DNA from: Porphyromonadaceae bacterium UBA4277
GTDB taxonomy: Bacteria; Bacteroidota; Bacteroidia; Bacteroidales; Muribaculaceae
Assembly (NCBI GenBank): GCA_002395965.1
Contig: DGVT01000121.1
Coordinates: 9,350-20,160, forward strand
Direction: 5' to 3'
DNA: 10,811 nucleotides
The notes beneath the pieces were generated by a model. That model saw nothing but the letters and a program-made list of their open reading frames with translations. It searched no databases and was not told the origin of the DNA. The position numbers were made by a program, and so were the translations under genes. Positions 1 to 7,231 of the stretch are shown here, piece by piece. Each line of letters opens with the position of its first letter. Within the stretch, counting starts at the first letter, position 1.

Positions 1-2696
1 TCCAGATTCTGAAGGACGGTTCGGCAACCTCGATCTATGGTGCCAAGGCTAATGCCGGTGTGATCGTGGTCACCACCAAGACCGGCCGCAAGGGTCACTC
101 TTCGATCAGCTATACCGGTGAGTTCACCTATCGTTTGAAGCCCAGCTATCGCAACTTCAACATCAGCAACTCGCAGGAGCAGCTCTCTATCTTCAAGGAG
201 ATGGAGCAGAAGGGCTGGCTCGAGTTTGCCTCGCTGGTCAACGGTTCGTCGTCGGGTATCTACGGCCGCATGTACAACCTCATGAACGAGTATAACGCTA
301 CCAACGGTGCTTATGGCCTGCCCAACACTCGCAACGCCATGAACCAGTATCTGCGCCAGGCAGAGATGATGAACACCGACTGGTTCGACCTGCTGTTCAA
401 CAACAACATCATGCAGAACCACGCAGTGAGCATCAGCGGCGGTACCGACAAGGGCTCGTTCTATTCTTCAATCTCACTGATGAACGACCCGGGCTGGTAC
501 AAGTCGAGTAGCGTGGAGCGTTACACCTTTAATAGTAATGCAATCTATCAGCTCACCGACAAGATTCGCGTGAAGATTCTTAACAGCGACAGCTACCGTC
601 GTCAGCGTGCTCCCGGTACGCTGAGCCAGAACATCGACGTGGTGAATGGTGAGGTGAGCCGTGACTTCGATATCAACCCCTATAGCTTCGCGCTGAACAC
701 CAGCCGTGCTCTGGATCCCAATCTGTACTATCGCCGCAACTATAGCGACTTCAATATCTTCCACGAGCTTGAGAATAACTACATCGACATCAACGTGCTC
801 GATGTCAAGTTCCAGGGTGAGTTGCAGATTAAGCCCATCATGAAGCAGGATCAGACCCTCGAGCTCAACCTCTTGGGTAGCTACCGCTATAGCAATGCCG
901 AGCAGAACCACTATGTGCTCGACAACAGTAACCAGGCAATGGCCTACCGTGCCGGTATCGACCCCGAGGATGCACTTGTGCGCTCAAGCAACAGCTACCT
1001 CTACACCGACCCCGATGTTGAGAACGCTCTGCCCGAGACCGTGCTGCCCCGTGGTGGTATGCTGTTCTACAGCAAGAACTCAATCACTCAGGTTGACTTC
1101 CGTGCATCGGCACAATATATGAAGAACTTCGATGGCCGCCATCTGTTCCAGATCTACGCCGGTGCCGAGGCCAGCCGTGTTGACCGCTATGCTCAGAGCT
1201 TCGAAGGCTGGGGCATCGTCTATGCCAACGGCCGCCTGCCGTTCACCAAGAGCACTCTGTTCAAGCAGATGGAGGAGGAGAATGGTGCTTACTTCATCGA
1301 CAGCAAGACCTATCGCCGCAATGCAGCGTTCTTTGCCAACGCCAACTATAGCCTCTTAGGCAAGTATGTGCTCAACGGCACAGTGCGCTATGAGGGTTCT
1401 AACCTGATGGGTAAGACCGACCAGAGCCGCTGGTTGCCCACCTGGAACATCTCGGGTGCTTGGAATATCTATGAGGAGAACTTCTTCCGTGAGGCAGCGT
1501 TCAACAAGTGGTGGAGCTATGCTAAGCTGCGTGCTTCTTACTCACTGACCGGTGAGAGCGGCCCCACAAGCCTTGCCAACGCCGAGGCTCTGTACTATCC
1601 CAACCGCCCCTGGCGTCAGGAAACAGAGGCTAAGGAAATGGGTATCTCGCTGAGCGCTCTGTCTAACAGTGAGCTGAGCTATGAGAAGAAACACGAGCTC
1701 GACATCGGTGTTGACCTAGGTTTCATCGGCAACCGCATCAACCTGGTCTTCGACTGGTACAAGCGTAACAACTTCGACCTTATCGGCCGTATCTACACCG
1801 AGGGTGTGGGTGGTGTCTCGAGCAAGTATGCCAACGTGGCCGAGATGGCTTCGCACGGTGTTGAGTTCACCCTTACTACCAAGAACTTCGATCCCGTCAA
1901 GCCCGGTGACTTCAGCTGGACTACCGACTTCACTTTCTCTTACTCGAAGACTAAGATTACCAAGCTGCAGGCTCGTTCGCGCGTGATCGACCTCGTGCCC
2001 GGTACGGGTTATGCTCTTGAGGGCTATCCCCACCGTGCTATCTTCTCGATTCCCTTCGTGGGCCTGAACAGCCACGGTCTGCCTCAGGTTATCAACGAGA
2101 AGGGTGAGGTGACCACAAGCGACATCAACTTCCAGGAGTATGATGCTCTCGACTTCCTGAAATATGAAGGTCCCGTTGATCCCACTATCTCTGGTGGTTT
2201 CGGTAACATGTTCGGCTGGAAGGGCTTCCACCTGAACGTGTTCATGACCTATGCCGGCGGCAACAAGCTTCGTCTGAGCCCCGACTTCTCGGCCAGCTAC
2301 AGCGACATGAGCGCAATGCCCAAGGAATTCAAGAACCGCTGGGTGATGCCCGGAGATGAGGCCTATACCACCATCCCCGTTATCGCATCTCGCCGTCAGG
2401 TGTATGCCGATCCTTATGTCGGCCGTGCCTACAGTGCCTACAACTACAGTACTGCCCGCATCGCACGTGGCGACTTCATCCGCCTGAAGGAGGTCTCTCT
2501 GACCTACGACCTGCCCCAGTCGTTCATTCGCCATCTGCGTCTGACATCGGCTTCGGTTAAGCTCGCAGCCACCAACATCTGCCTGCTCTATGCCGACAAG
2601 AAGCTCAACGGACAGGATCCTGAGTACTTCAACAGTGGTGGTGTGGCATCGCCCAACCCCAAGCAGTTAACTTTCACACTGCGCTTCGGTCTCTAA
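1..2696 (+). CDS. SusC/RagA-family TonB-dependent outer-membrane transporter, 5'-truncated by window
   Basis: This is the C-terminal ~897 residues of a SusC-type beta-barrel importer, read in frame from base 3 (cag) to the taa at 2694-2696. It has no true start here: the GTG at 60 is an internal valine. The first visible residues hold the conserved plug signature LKDGSATSIYG (about bases 9-41), followed by the GVIVVTTKTG strand that ends the plug. In typical ~1,000-1,100-residue SusC proteins this motif lies some 200 residues in, so the signal peptide, carboxypeptidase-D-like N-terminal domain and most of the plug are off-window. The remainder is barrel, with the typical late motif DFIRLKEVSLTYDLP and a C-terminal strand ending LTFTLRFGL, phenylalanine-rich as expected for BAM-inserted barrels. 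SusC proteins import large ligands across the outer membrane using TonB energy, with SusD as lid; SusD follows after 30 bp. The reading frame is intact. The substrate cannot be read from the sequence; the peptidase downstream hints at peptides. Confidence 0.96.
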   Translation, partial: QILKDGSATSIYGAKANAGVIVVTTKTGRKGHSSISYTGEFTYRLKPSYRNFNISNSQEQLSIFKEMEQKGWLEFASLVNGSSSGIYGRMYNLMNEYNATNGAYGLPNTRNAMNQYLRQAEMMNTDWFDLLFNNNIMQNHAVSISGGTDKGSFYSSISLMNDPGWYKSSSVERYTFNSNAIYQLTDKIRVKILNSDSYRRQRAPGTLSQNIDVVNGEVSRDFDINPYSFALNTSRALDPNLYYRRNYSDFNIFHELENNYIDINVLDVKFQGELQIKPIMKQDQTLELNLLGSYRYSNAEQNHYVLDNSNQAMAYRAGIDPEDALVRSSNSYLYTDPDVENALPETVLPRGGMLFYSKNSITQVDFRASAQYMKNFDGRHLFQIYAGAEASRVDRYAQSFEGWGIVYANGRLPFTKSTLFKQMEEENGAYFIDSKTYRRNAAFFANANYSLLGKYVLNGTVRYEGSNLMGKTDQSRWLPTWNISGAWNIYEENFFREAAFNKWWSYAKLRASYSLTGESGPTSLANAEALYYPNRPWRQETEAKEMGISLSALSNSELSYEKKHELDIGVDLGFIGNRINLVFDWYKRNNFDLIGRIYTEGVGGVSSKYANVAEMASHGVEFTLTTKNFDPVKPGDFSWTTDFTFSYSKTKITKLQARSRVIDLVPGTGYALEGYPHRAIFSIPFVGLNSHGLPQVINEKGEVTTSDINFQEYDALDFLKYEGPVDPTISGGFGNMFGWKGFHLNVFMTYAGGNKLRLSPDFSASYSDMSAMPKEFKNRWVMPGDEAYTTIPVIASRRQVYADPYVGRAYSAYNYSTARIARGDFIRLKEVSLTYDLPQSFIRHLRLTSASVKLAATNICLLYADKKLNGQDPEYFNSGGVASPNPKQLTFTLRFGL

Positions 2697-2726
2697 TGTG
2701 TTGAATCTTTAATAGTATATACATAT

Positions 2727-4562
2727 ATGAAATTAAGATATTTATCAATGGTTGCCGTGCTGGCCTTGCTGGCTATGACATCGTGCAACGACTATCTGGA
2801 CAAAGTGCCCGACACTCGTGTCTATCTGGCCAACGTTGAGCAGCTTCGCCAGCTCATGGTTGACGGTTACATGGCTTACAGCTATGCTCCCACATGTGAG
2901 CTATCGAGTGATAATGTGATCGACAACAATTCGCCCGACGACAATGGCGTGCGCTACAACCTGGCAGCCTATGACGTGGGCGACAACCAGCTTTATGCCT
3001 GGCAGCCCGTCACCCTGTCGATGGACCAGGACATGCCTTCGGGTGTTTGGAGTGGTGCCTATGGCGCAATTTCGGTTGCTAATGCTGTGCTCGACAAGGT
3101 GGCACAGTTTGAGCAAGCAGGTGTTGATGACACAGGTGTGGAGATTACAGGCACCGAGAAGGAGAAGCTGAATGCCGTCAAGGGTGAAGCTCTTCTCTCA
3201 CGCGCTTTCCACCACTGGCTGCTCGTGAATGTGTTCTGCATGCCCTATGCCGGACCCGAAAAGAGTAAGCAGTATCAGGGCATTCCTTACATCACTGCCC
3301 CTGAAACCGTGGTGAAGCCTCACTACGAGCGTCCCTCGCTGGCCGAAGACTATGAGCTGATCGAGAAGGACCTTCTCGAAGGCTTGAGTCTTGTCAACGA
3401 CCAGTTATATGAGGTGCCCAAGTATCACTTCAACAGGGCTGCAGCCTGTGCCTTTGCTGCTCGTTTCTTCCTGTTCAAGCGCGAGTATGACAAGGCCGAG
3501 AAATATGCCACCGATGCCTTCAAGGGTAACGACCCAGCCACTATGTGCAGCACATTGTGGACCAAGACCAGCTTCTACTACATCAGCGACATCGGTCGTG
3601 GTGCTACCGCCATCGATAATGCCAACATCATTATGGACTTCTCGAACTATACCACTTGGTGGCGCAGGTTCGTTCAGAGTGGCCGCTACGCTTGCAACCG
3701 TGCAGCAAAGCGCGCTACCGTTCAAGGCCCTGGCCCGACATGGGAAAGCTGCCGCTATGTCAACAGCCGTACCAACGTGACCTTTGCTATGCACCCGGCC
3801 TTCAACGGCTATTGCGGTACTGCCGGTGGTCAGGAATACGGATCTTACTTTGCCGGTAACTGCTTCGAACAGTTTGAATATACCAACAAGATTGCCGGTA
3901 TCGGCTACTGCCACGGTGTGCGTGCCGAGTTCACCACCGAGGAGACCCTGCTGGTGCGTGCCGAGGCTCGTCTGTTCCTGGGTAAGATAGAAGAGGCTTT
4001 CCAAGACCTTGATATCTGGGATAAAGCACGCCAGAACAATGCCAGTACCGACGACCGTATGGTGCCGCTGAGCCACGAAAACATTGTGAAGTTCTACACT
4101 AAGTGCCTCGATAAATATACTCGTAATGTAGGCCAGGAAATGAAGTTTAATGACAATAAGGGTTCAATTCAGAGTGCAGATCAAACTTCGGGAGGCCATT
4201 ATGAAGATTCTATCATGTATGGTATAGCCAAGCCCATCCACATCGATGAAATCTGCCCGAGCGACAAGTATCATGTGACTCCCGAGATTGAGCCTTATCT
4301 GCAGTGCGTGCAGCACTTCCGCCGCCTTGAGACCGTCCACACCGGTATGCGCTGGTTCGACATCAAGCGCTTCGGACTTGAGGTGCGTCGCAAGATTGGC
4401 CGCACAGGCAAAGATATTCTCAAGAGTGGTGACCCGCGCTATGCAATTCAGGTGCCCTATGAGGTGATTGCTGCCGGTATGGAAGCAACCAAGAGAACGA
4501 CCGAGCAATCTGATGCCGGTTCTGGCTCGGCCCGTGCAGTGAGTTATTCACAAGCTAATTAA
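2727..4562 (+). CDS. SusD/RagB-family surface lipoprotein
   Basis: A 611-residue SusD-type ligand-binding lipoprotein, the lid partner of the SusC pore encoded 30 bp upstream. The N-terminus is a lipoprotein signal peptide with a hydrophobic core and L-A-M-T-S-C, giving C20 as the lipidated cysteine; the following NDYLDKVP is typical of SusD mature starts. Family features include the TPR-like helix ETLLVRAEARLFLGK (about residues 406-420) and the late motif TGMRWFDIKRFGLEV (about 539-553), equivalent to the R-W-F-D-L-R-R-W signature of the family. Near the C-terminus, SGDPRYAIQVPYEV resembles the usual DPR...PxPxxE ending. The protein is somewhat longer than the common 500-580 residues and has a short Ser/Ala/Gly-rich tail. 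The ATG at 2727 is preceded by an AT-rich leader without Shine-Dalgarno, normal for this phylum. It acts on the cell surface; the ligand is unknown. Confidence 0.95.
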   Translation: MKLRYLSMVAVLALLAMTSCNDYLDKVPDTRVYLANVEQLRQLMVDGYMAYSYAPTCELSSDNVIDNNSPDDNGVRYNLAAYDVGDNQLYAWQPVTLSMDQDMPSGVWSGAYGAISVANAVLDKVAQFEQAGVDDTGVEITGTEKEKLNAVKGEALLSRAFHHWLLVNVFCMPYAGPEKSKQYQGIPYITAPETVVKPHYERPSLAEDYELIEKDLLEGLSLVNDQLYEVPKYHFNRAAACAFAARFFLFKREYDKAEKYATDAFKGNDPATMCSTLWTKTSFYYISDIGRGATAIDNANIIMDFSNYTTWWRRFVQSGRYACNRAAKRATVQGPGPTWESCRYVNSRTNVTFAMHPAFNGYCGTAGGQEYGSYFAGNCFEQFEYTNKIAGIGYCHGVRAEFTTEETLLVRAEARLFLGKIEEAFQDLDIWDKARQNNASTDDRMVPLSHENIVKFYTKCLDKYTRNVGQEMKFNDNKGSIQSADQTSGGHYEDSIMYGIAKPIHIDEICPSDKYHVTPEIEPYLQCVQHFRRLETVHTGMRWFDIKRFGLEVRRKIGRTGKDILKSGDPRYAIQVPYEVIAAGMEATKRTTEQSDAGSGSARAVSYSQAN

Positions 4563-4583
4563 CAGATTAAAACTGTCAACAAT

Positions 4584-5708
4584 ATGAAATATATCAAGAA
4601 ATTCGTTGGTTCGTTACTGCTCTTGGCCACTGCATTAGTGCTTATGCCTGCGTGCAGCGACGATAAGTTGGGAGATACCATCTTCCCCGACATAGATGAA
4701 ACGCTTGACCCTAATTCCTATTCTTATAAGTTCGACAAGTGGCTGCGCGAGAACTATCTCGAGCAGTACAACCTCGACTTCTGTTACAAGATGAAGGACA
4801 TTAGTGCAAACATGAACTATAACCTGGTTCCCGCCACCTATGAGAATGCAGTCGATCTGGCAGTGCTCACCAAGTATCTGTGGTTTGACGTGTATAAAGA
4901 TGTAGTGGGCGAGGACTTCCTGAAGCTCTATGGTCCCCGTGTTATTCACCTGATTGGTTCGCCTGCTTATAATGCTTCGTCAGGTTCTATGATTTTAGGT
5001 CTTGCCGAGGGTGGTGTGAAGGTGTCGCTGTTCCGCGTGAACGCAATGAATGTGAACGACTTCAACCAGATGAACGAGTACTACTTCAAGACCATGCACC
5101 ATGAGTTCTCGCACATCCTGCACCAGACTAAGACCTATCCCAACGAGTTCAACACTCTGTCGGTGGGTCACTACGATGGTAGCAACTGGCAGGATCGTCA
5201 GGAAAGTATGCTCAACTCGCAAGGTTTTGTGACCAACTACGCTTCGAGCGAGTTCCGTGAGGACTTTGCCGAGACCATTGCAAACTACATCGTCAAGACC
5301 GATGCCCAGTGGGCTCGTATCCTCGACTATGCATCTCGTGGTTGGGCAACAGATACCGATAATGAAGAAGAGCGTGCCACTGCCACTTACTACTGCTATT
5401 TTTATTATACTGACAATGTGCCTGATCCAGAGAAAATCAACTACGTGAGCGAGTGGTATGTCCAGACTGATGACGATGGCAATAAGTACTACATTGACAA
5501 TCGTGGCAAACGTTACGATATATACGATGTAGAAGACACTGATGGCATCAATGGAGTTGAGATTATCTTAAAGAAGGTGCAGATAGCCCGTCAGTGGCTG
5601 CTCGATGAGTGGGGTGTTGACCTTGATGCCCTTCGTGCTGAGGTTCAGAAGCGCCAGTTAGACTACGACATGGATGCACTTCGCAAGCAGGTGTATGACA
5701 TGCAGTAA
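4584..5708 (+). CDS. Putative zinc metallopeptidase lipoprotein (Peptidase_Mx1-like)
   Basis: A 374-residue lipoprotein with a zinc-peptidase motif. The signal peptide ends L-M-P-A-C, so C24 is lipidated, and the acidic S-D-D-K that follows fits export to the outer face. The catalytic signature is HEFSHILHQ: H173 and H177 are expected zinc ligands and E174 the general base, with H180 nearby. A second conserved-looking helix, EDFAETIANYI (E226, E230), lies about 50 residues later and probably supplies a glutamate ligand in gluzincin fashion. This layout, size and position behind SusC/SusD match the 'putative zinc-binding metallo-peptidase' family (Pfam Peptidase_Mx1) as I remember it; the assignment is by recognition, not a search. 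The C-terminal third is charged and helical and carries a short Asp/Asn/Tyr-rich stretch (QTDDDGNKYYID). The gene starts 21 bp after the SusD stop, so it is almost certainly cotranscribed. Likely role: trimming a proteinaceous ligand before uptake. The natural substrate is unknown. Confidence 0.85.
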   Translation: MKYIKKFVGSLLLLATALVLMPACSDDKLGDTIFPDIDETLDPNSYSYKFDKWLRENYLEQYNLDFCYKMKDISANMNYNLVPATYENAVDLAVLTKYLWFDVYKDVVGEDFLKLYGPRVIHLIGSPAYNASSGSMILGLAEGGVKVSLFRVNAMNVNDFNQMNEYYFKTMHHEFSHILHQTKTYPNEFNTLSVGHYDGSNWQDRQESMLNSQGFVTNYASSEFREDFAETIANYIVKTDAQWARILDYASRGWATDTDNEEERATATYYCYFYYTDNVPDPEKINYVSEWYVQTDDDGNKYYIDNRGKRYDIYDVEDTDGINGVEIILKKVQIARQWLLDEWGVDLDALRAEVQKRQLDYDMDALRKQVYDMQ

Positions 5709-5753
5709 TGAGATTTTATCTTGTGTTTCACATTAAATCGAATAACGCGAAAT

Positions 5754-7112
5754 ATGAAAAAGATATTTAATTTATCCATGATAATGCTGCTCGGTTGCTC
5801 GTTGGCATTCACATCGTGCTTGAAGCAAGAGGAAGACGACATTTTCGATAAAGATGCCGTTGACCGCCTTGAAGATGCAAAGGTGGAATATACCAACATC
5901 CTGACCGACCAGGGCGGCAAGTGGGCAATGGAATACTTTGCCAATGAGAATGAGCAGGGCTATGTTTTTGTCTTTGATTTCAATAAAGATGGCTCGGTTA
6001 CGATATCTGGTGATAATAAGTGGATTGCAATGGAGAAAAATGGTGGCATGATTTCTCATATGTTTGATGAAGATACATCGCTGTGGGAAGTGATTGCCGA
6101 TGACGGCCCCGTGCTCACTTTCAATACCTATAACAGAGTCCTTCATATGTTTTCATCACCTGAAAACATCCCAAGCGAAGGTGAGGATGCAACCAATGAG
6201 ACCGGTTATGGTCATGAGGGTGACTATGAGTTCGACCTGATGAAATACACTGGCGATACGCTTTATCTGGAAGGCAAGAAGTATAAATTGCCAATTGTGA
6301 TGTATCGTCTGCCAGAGAGCACAACTGCTGCTGACTATCTGAACCAGATTAACGATATGCTTGCATCGACCAATGTAACCAAGTTCCCTGACTTAGTGCT
6401 TTATGGTGCCAACGGTAAAGAATATATCGTTAACAACATGAGCACTCAGGTGCTACAGTTCTACCGTCGCGGAACTTATAAGGTCGATACCCAGGTCGAA
6501 GCCAGTTGTCTGGCAACGGCTCACGGCATTCGCTTCTTGAATCCCGTATGGCTGATTGATGACACGTTACAGACTAAGACTATGTGGGTGCAGAACTTCG
6601 AGCGTCAGCCCGATGGCTCGTTCCTTTGCACCGACGACGGTGTGTCGGTTATCAAGTCGGTAGAGCTGGCAAGCGTGGTTGCCGACTCATCCTACACTTG
6701 GAAACTGGATAATGCAAACCTTGGAGGTGCTTTCGATAACGCTTATACCGAACTAACCGATGCTTGCAACACACTGAAGAGCCCGTATCAAAAGAAATTG
6801 CAGTTTGTGCAGTTTGGTTTCGATACAAAGAATAAAAAATGCGCCTTGCAAATAAAGGTAGGTACGGCAACGCTGAACTTCTTTATGGAACACATTCAGG
6901 AACTGAGCGATACTGAAGTGAAGTTTAATATCAGTGTGGAAGGCGATAACAATGCTAACCGCTACAGTGCACAACGTGAGGAGTTTGGACAGTTAATCAA
7001 TCTGTTTAACCAGACATTTGAAGTGACAACCGAGAATGCCCTCAATCCGTCGCGCCTTAAACTCACAAGTAAGGCTAATGCAGCCGACTACTTCTATATT
7101 GACGTACAATAA
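5754..7112 (+). CDS. DUF4302-type lipoprotein
   Basis: A 452-residue predicted surface lipoprotein, fourth and last gene of the SusCD operon, 45 bp after the metallopeptidase. I chose the ATG at 5754 because it begins a clean lipoprotein signal peptide (MKKIFNLSMIMLLG, then LAFTSC with C22). A longer frame opens at a TTG at 5721, but it would put a polar extension ahead of the signal. After the cysteine comes LKQEEDDIFD, an acidic stretch like known Bacteroidota surface-export signals. The next segment, with DRLEDAKVEYTNILT, then GKWAMEYF, then VFVFDFNKDGSVTIS, matches the N-terminal pattern I associate with DUF4302 proteins, which commonly accompany Peptidase_Mx1 and SusCD. No catalytic motif is visible. 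It may be an extra ligand-binding or scaffold subunit; the family has no established function that I know of. Base composition is more AT-rich than SusC, but the frame is intact. Confidence 0.85.
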   Translation: MKKIFNLSMIMLLGCSLAFTSCLKQEEDDIFDKDAVDRLEDAKVEYTNILTDQGGKWAMEYFANENEQGYVFVFDFNKDGSVTISGDNKWIAMEKNGGMISHMFDEDTSLWEVIADDGPVLTFNTYNRVLHMFSSPENIPSEGEDATNETGYGHEGDYEFDLMKYTGDTLYLEGKKYKLPIVMYRLPESTTAADYLNQINDMLASTNVTKFPDLVLYGANGKEYIVNNMSTQVLQFYRRGTYKVDTQVEASCLATAHGIRFLNPVWLIDDTLQTKTMWVQNFERQPDGSFLCTDDGVSVIKSVELASVVADSSYTWKLDNANLGGAFDNAYTELTDACNTLKSPYQKKLQFVQFGFDTKNKKCALQIKVGTATLNFFMEHIQELSDTEVKFNISVEGDNNANRYSAQREEFGQLINLFNQTFEVTTENALNPSRLKLTSKANAADYFYIDVQ

Positions 7113-7118
7113 CATTAT

Positions 7119-7165
7119 CGAAACGGTGGAGGGTGTGCATCGGGCACACACCTCCGCCGCTTTCG
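7119..7165 (+). terminator. Long hairpin closing the SusCD operon (terminator-like, weak T-tract)
   Basis: Seven bases after the DUF4302 stop lies a long inverted repeat. cgaaa (7119-7123) pairs with tttcg (7161-7165), and cgg (7124-7126) with ccg (7157-7159). A T-G wobble follows, then ggagg (7128-7132) with cctcc (7151-7155) and gtgtgc (7133-7138) with gcacac (7144-7149). The loop is atcgg; single-base bulges fall at 7150 and 7160. The stem is very stable, but the following bases (cttaatatta) are not a clean T-run. It could therefore be an inefficient intrinsic terminator or a 3'-end stabilising/processing hairpin that lets some read-through into the dockerin gene. Confidence 0.65.
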
Positions 7166-7231
7166 CTTAATATTAGAATTTAGATTTTCAATAAAATAAT
7201 CTGTTTTTATTAACTATAAAATTTTTTTACA
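7166..7231 (+). promoter_or_regulatory. AT-rich leader, probable promoter region of the dockerin gene
   Basis: The 66 bases between the hairpin and the ATG at 7232 are strongly AT-rich. The best approximation to the Bacteroidota -7 box (TAnnTTTG) is tagatttt at 7181-7188, with only the last base off. A second AT-rich candidate (tataaaattt) lies at 7215-7224. Neither has a convincing TTG -33 box at the right distance, so the promoter is inferred from gene arrangement more than from sequence. No Shine-Dalgarno is seen; a T-run then 'acaatg' precedes the start. Confidence 0.35.

Noticed and set aside
60..62. GTG as the start of the SusC-type gene
   Set aside because: The frame is open to the window edge and the upstream codons encode the conserved plug motif LKDGSATSIYG, so the GTG is internal.
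1716..2534. Minus-strand 272-codon frame opposite SusC (and a similar one at 3405-4076 opposite SusD)
   Set aside because: Both are antisense shadows of strongly conserved family genes, with no motif, signal peptide or promoter.
2715..2722. Palindrome gtatatac between SusC and SusD
   Set aside because: Only 8 bp in a short AT-rich leader; no evidence of regulation inside the operon.
5721..5753. TTG-initiated N-terminal extension of the DUF4302 protein
   Set aside because: It adds a polar 11-residue stretch before a well-formed lipoprotein signal peptide that begins at ATG 5754.
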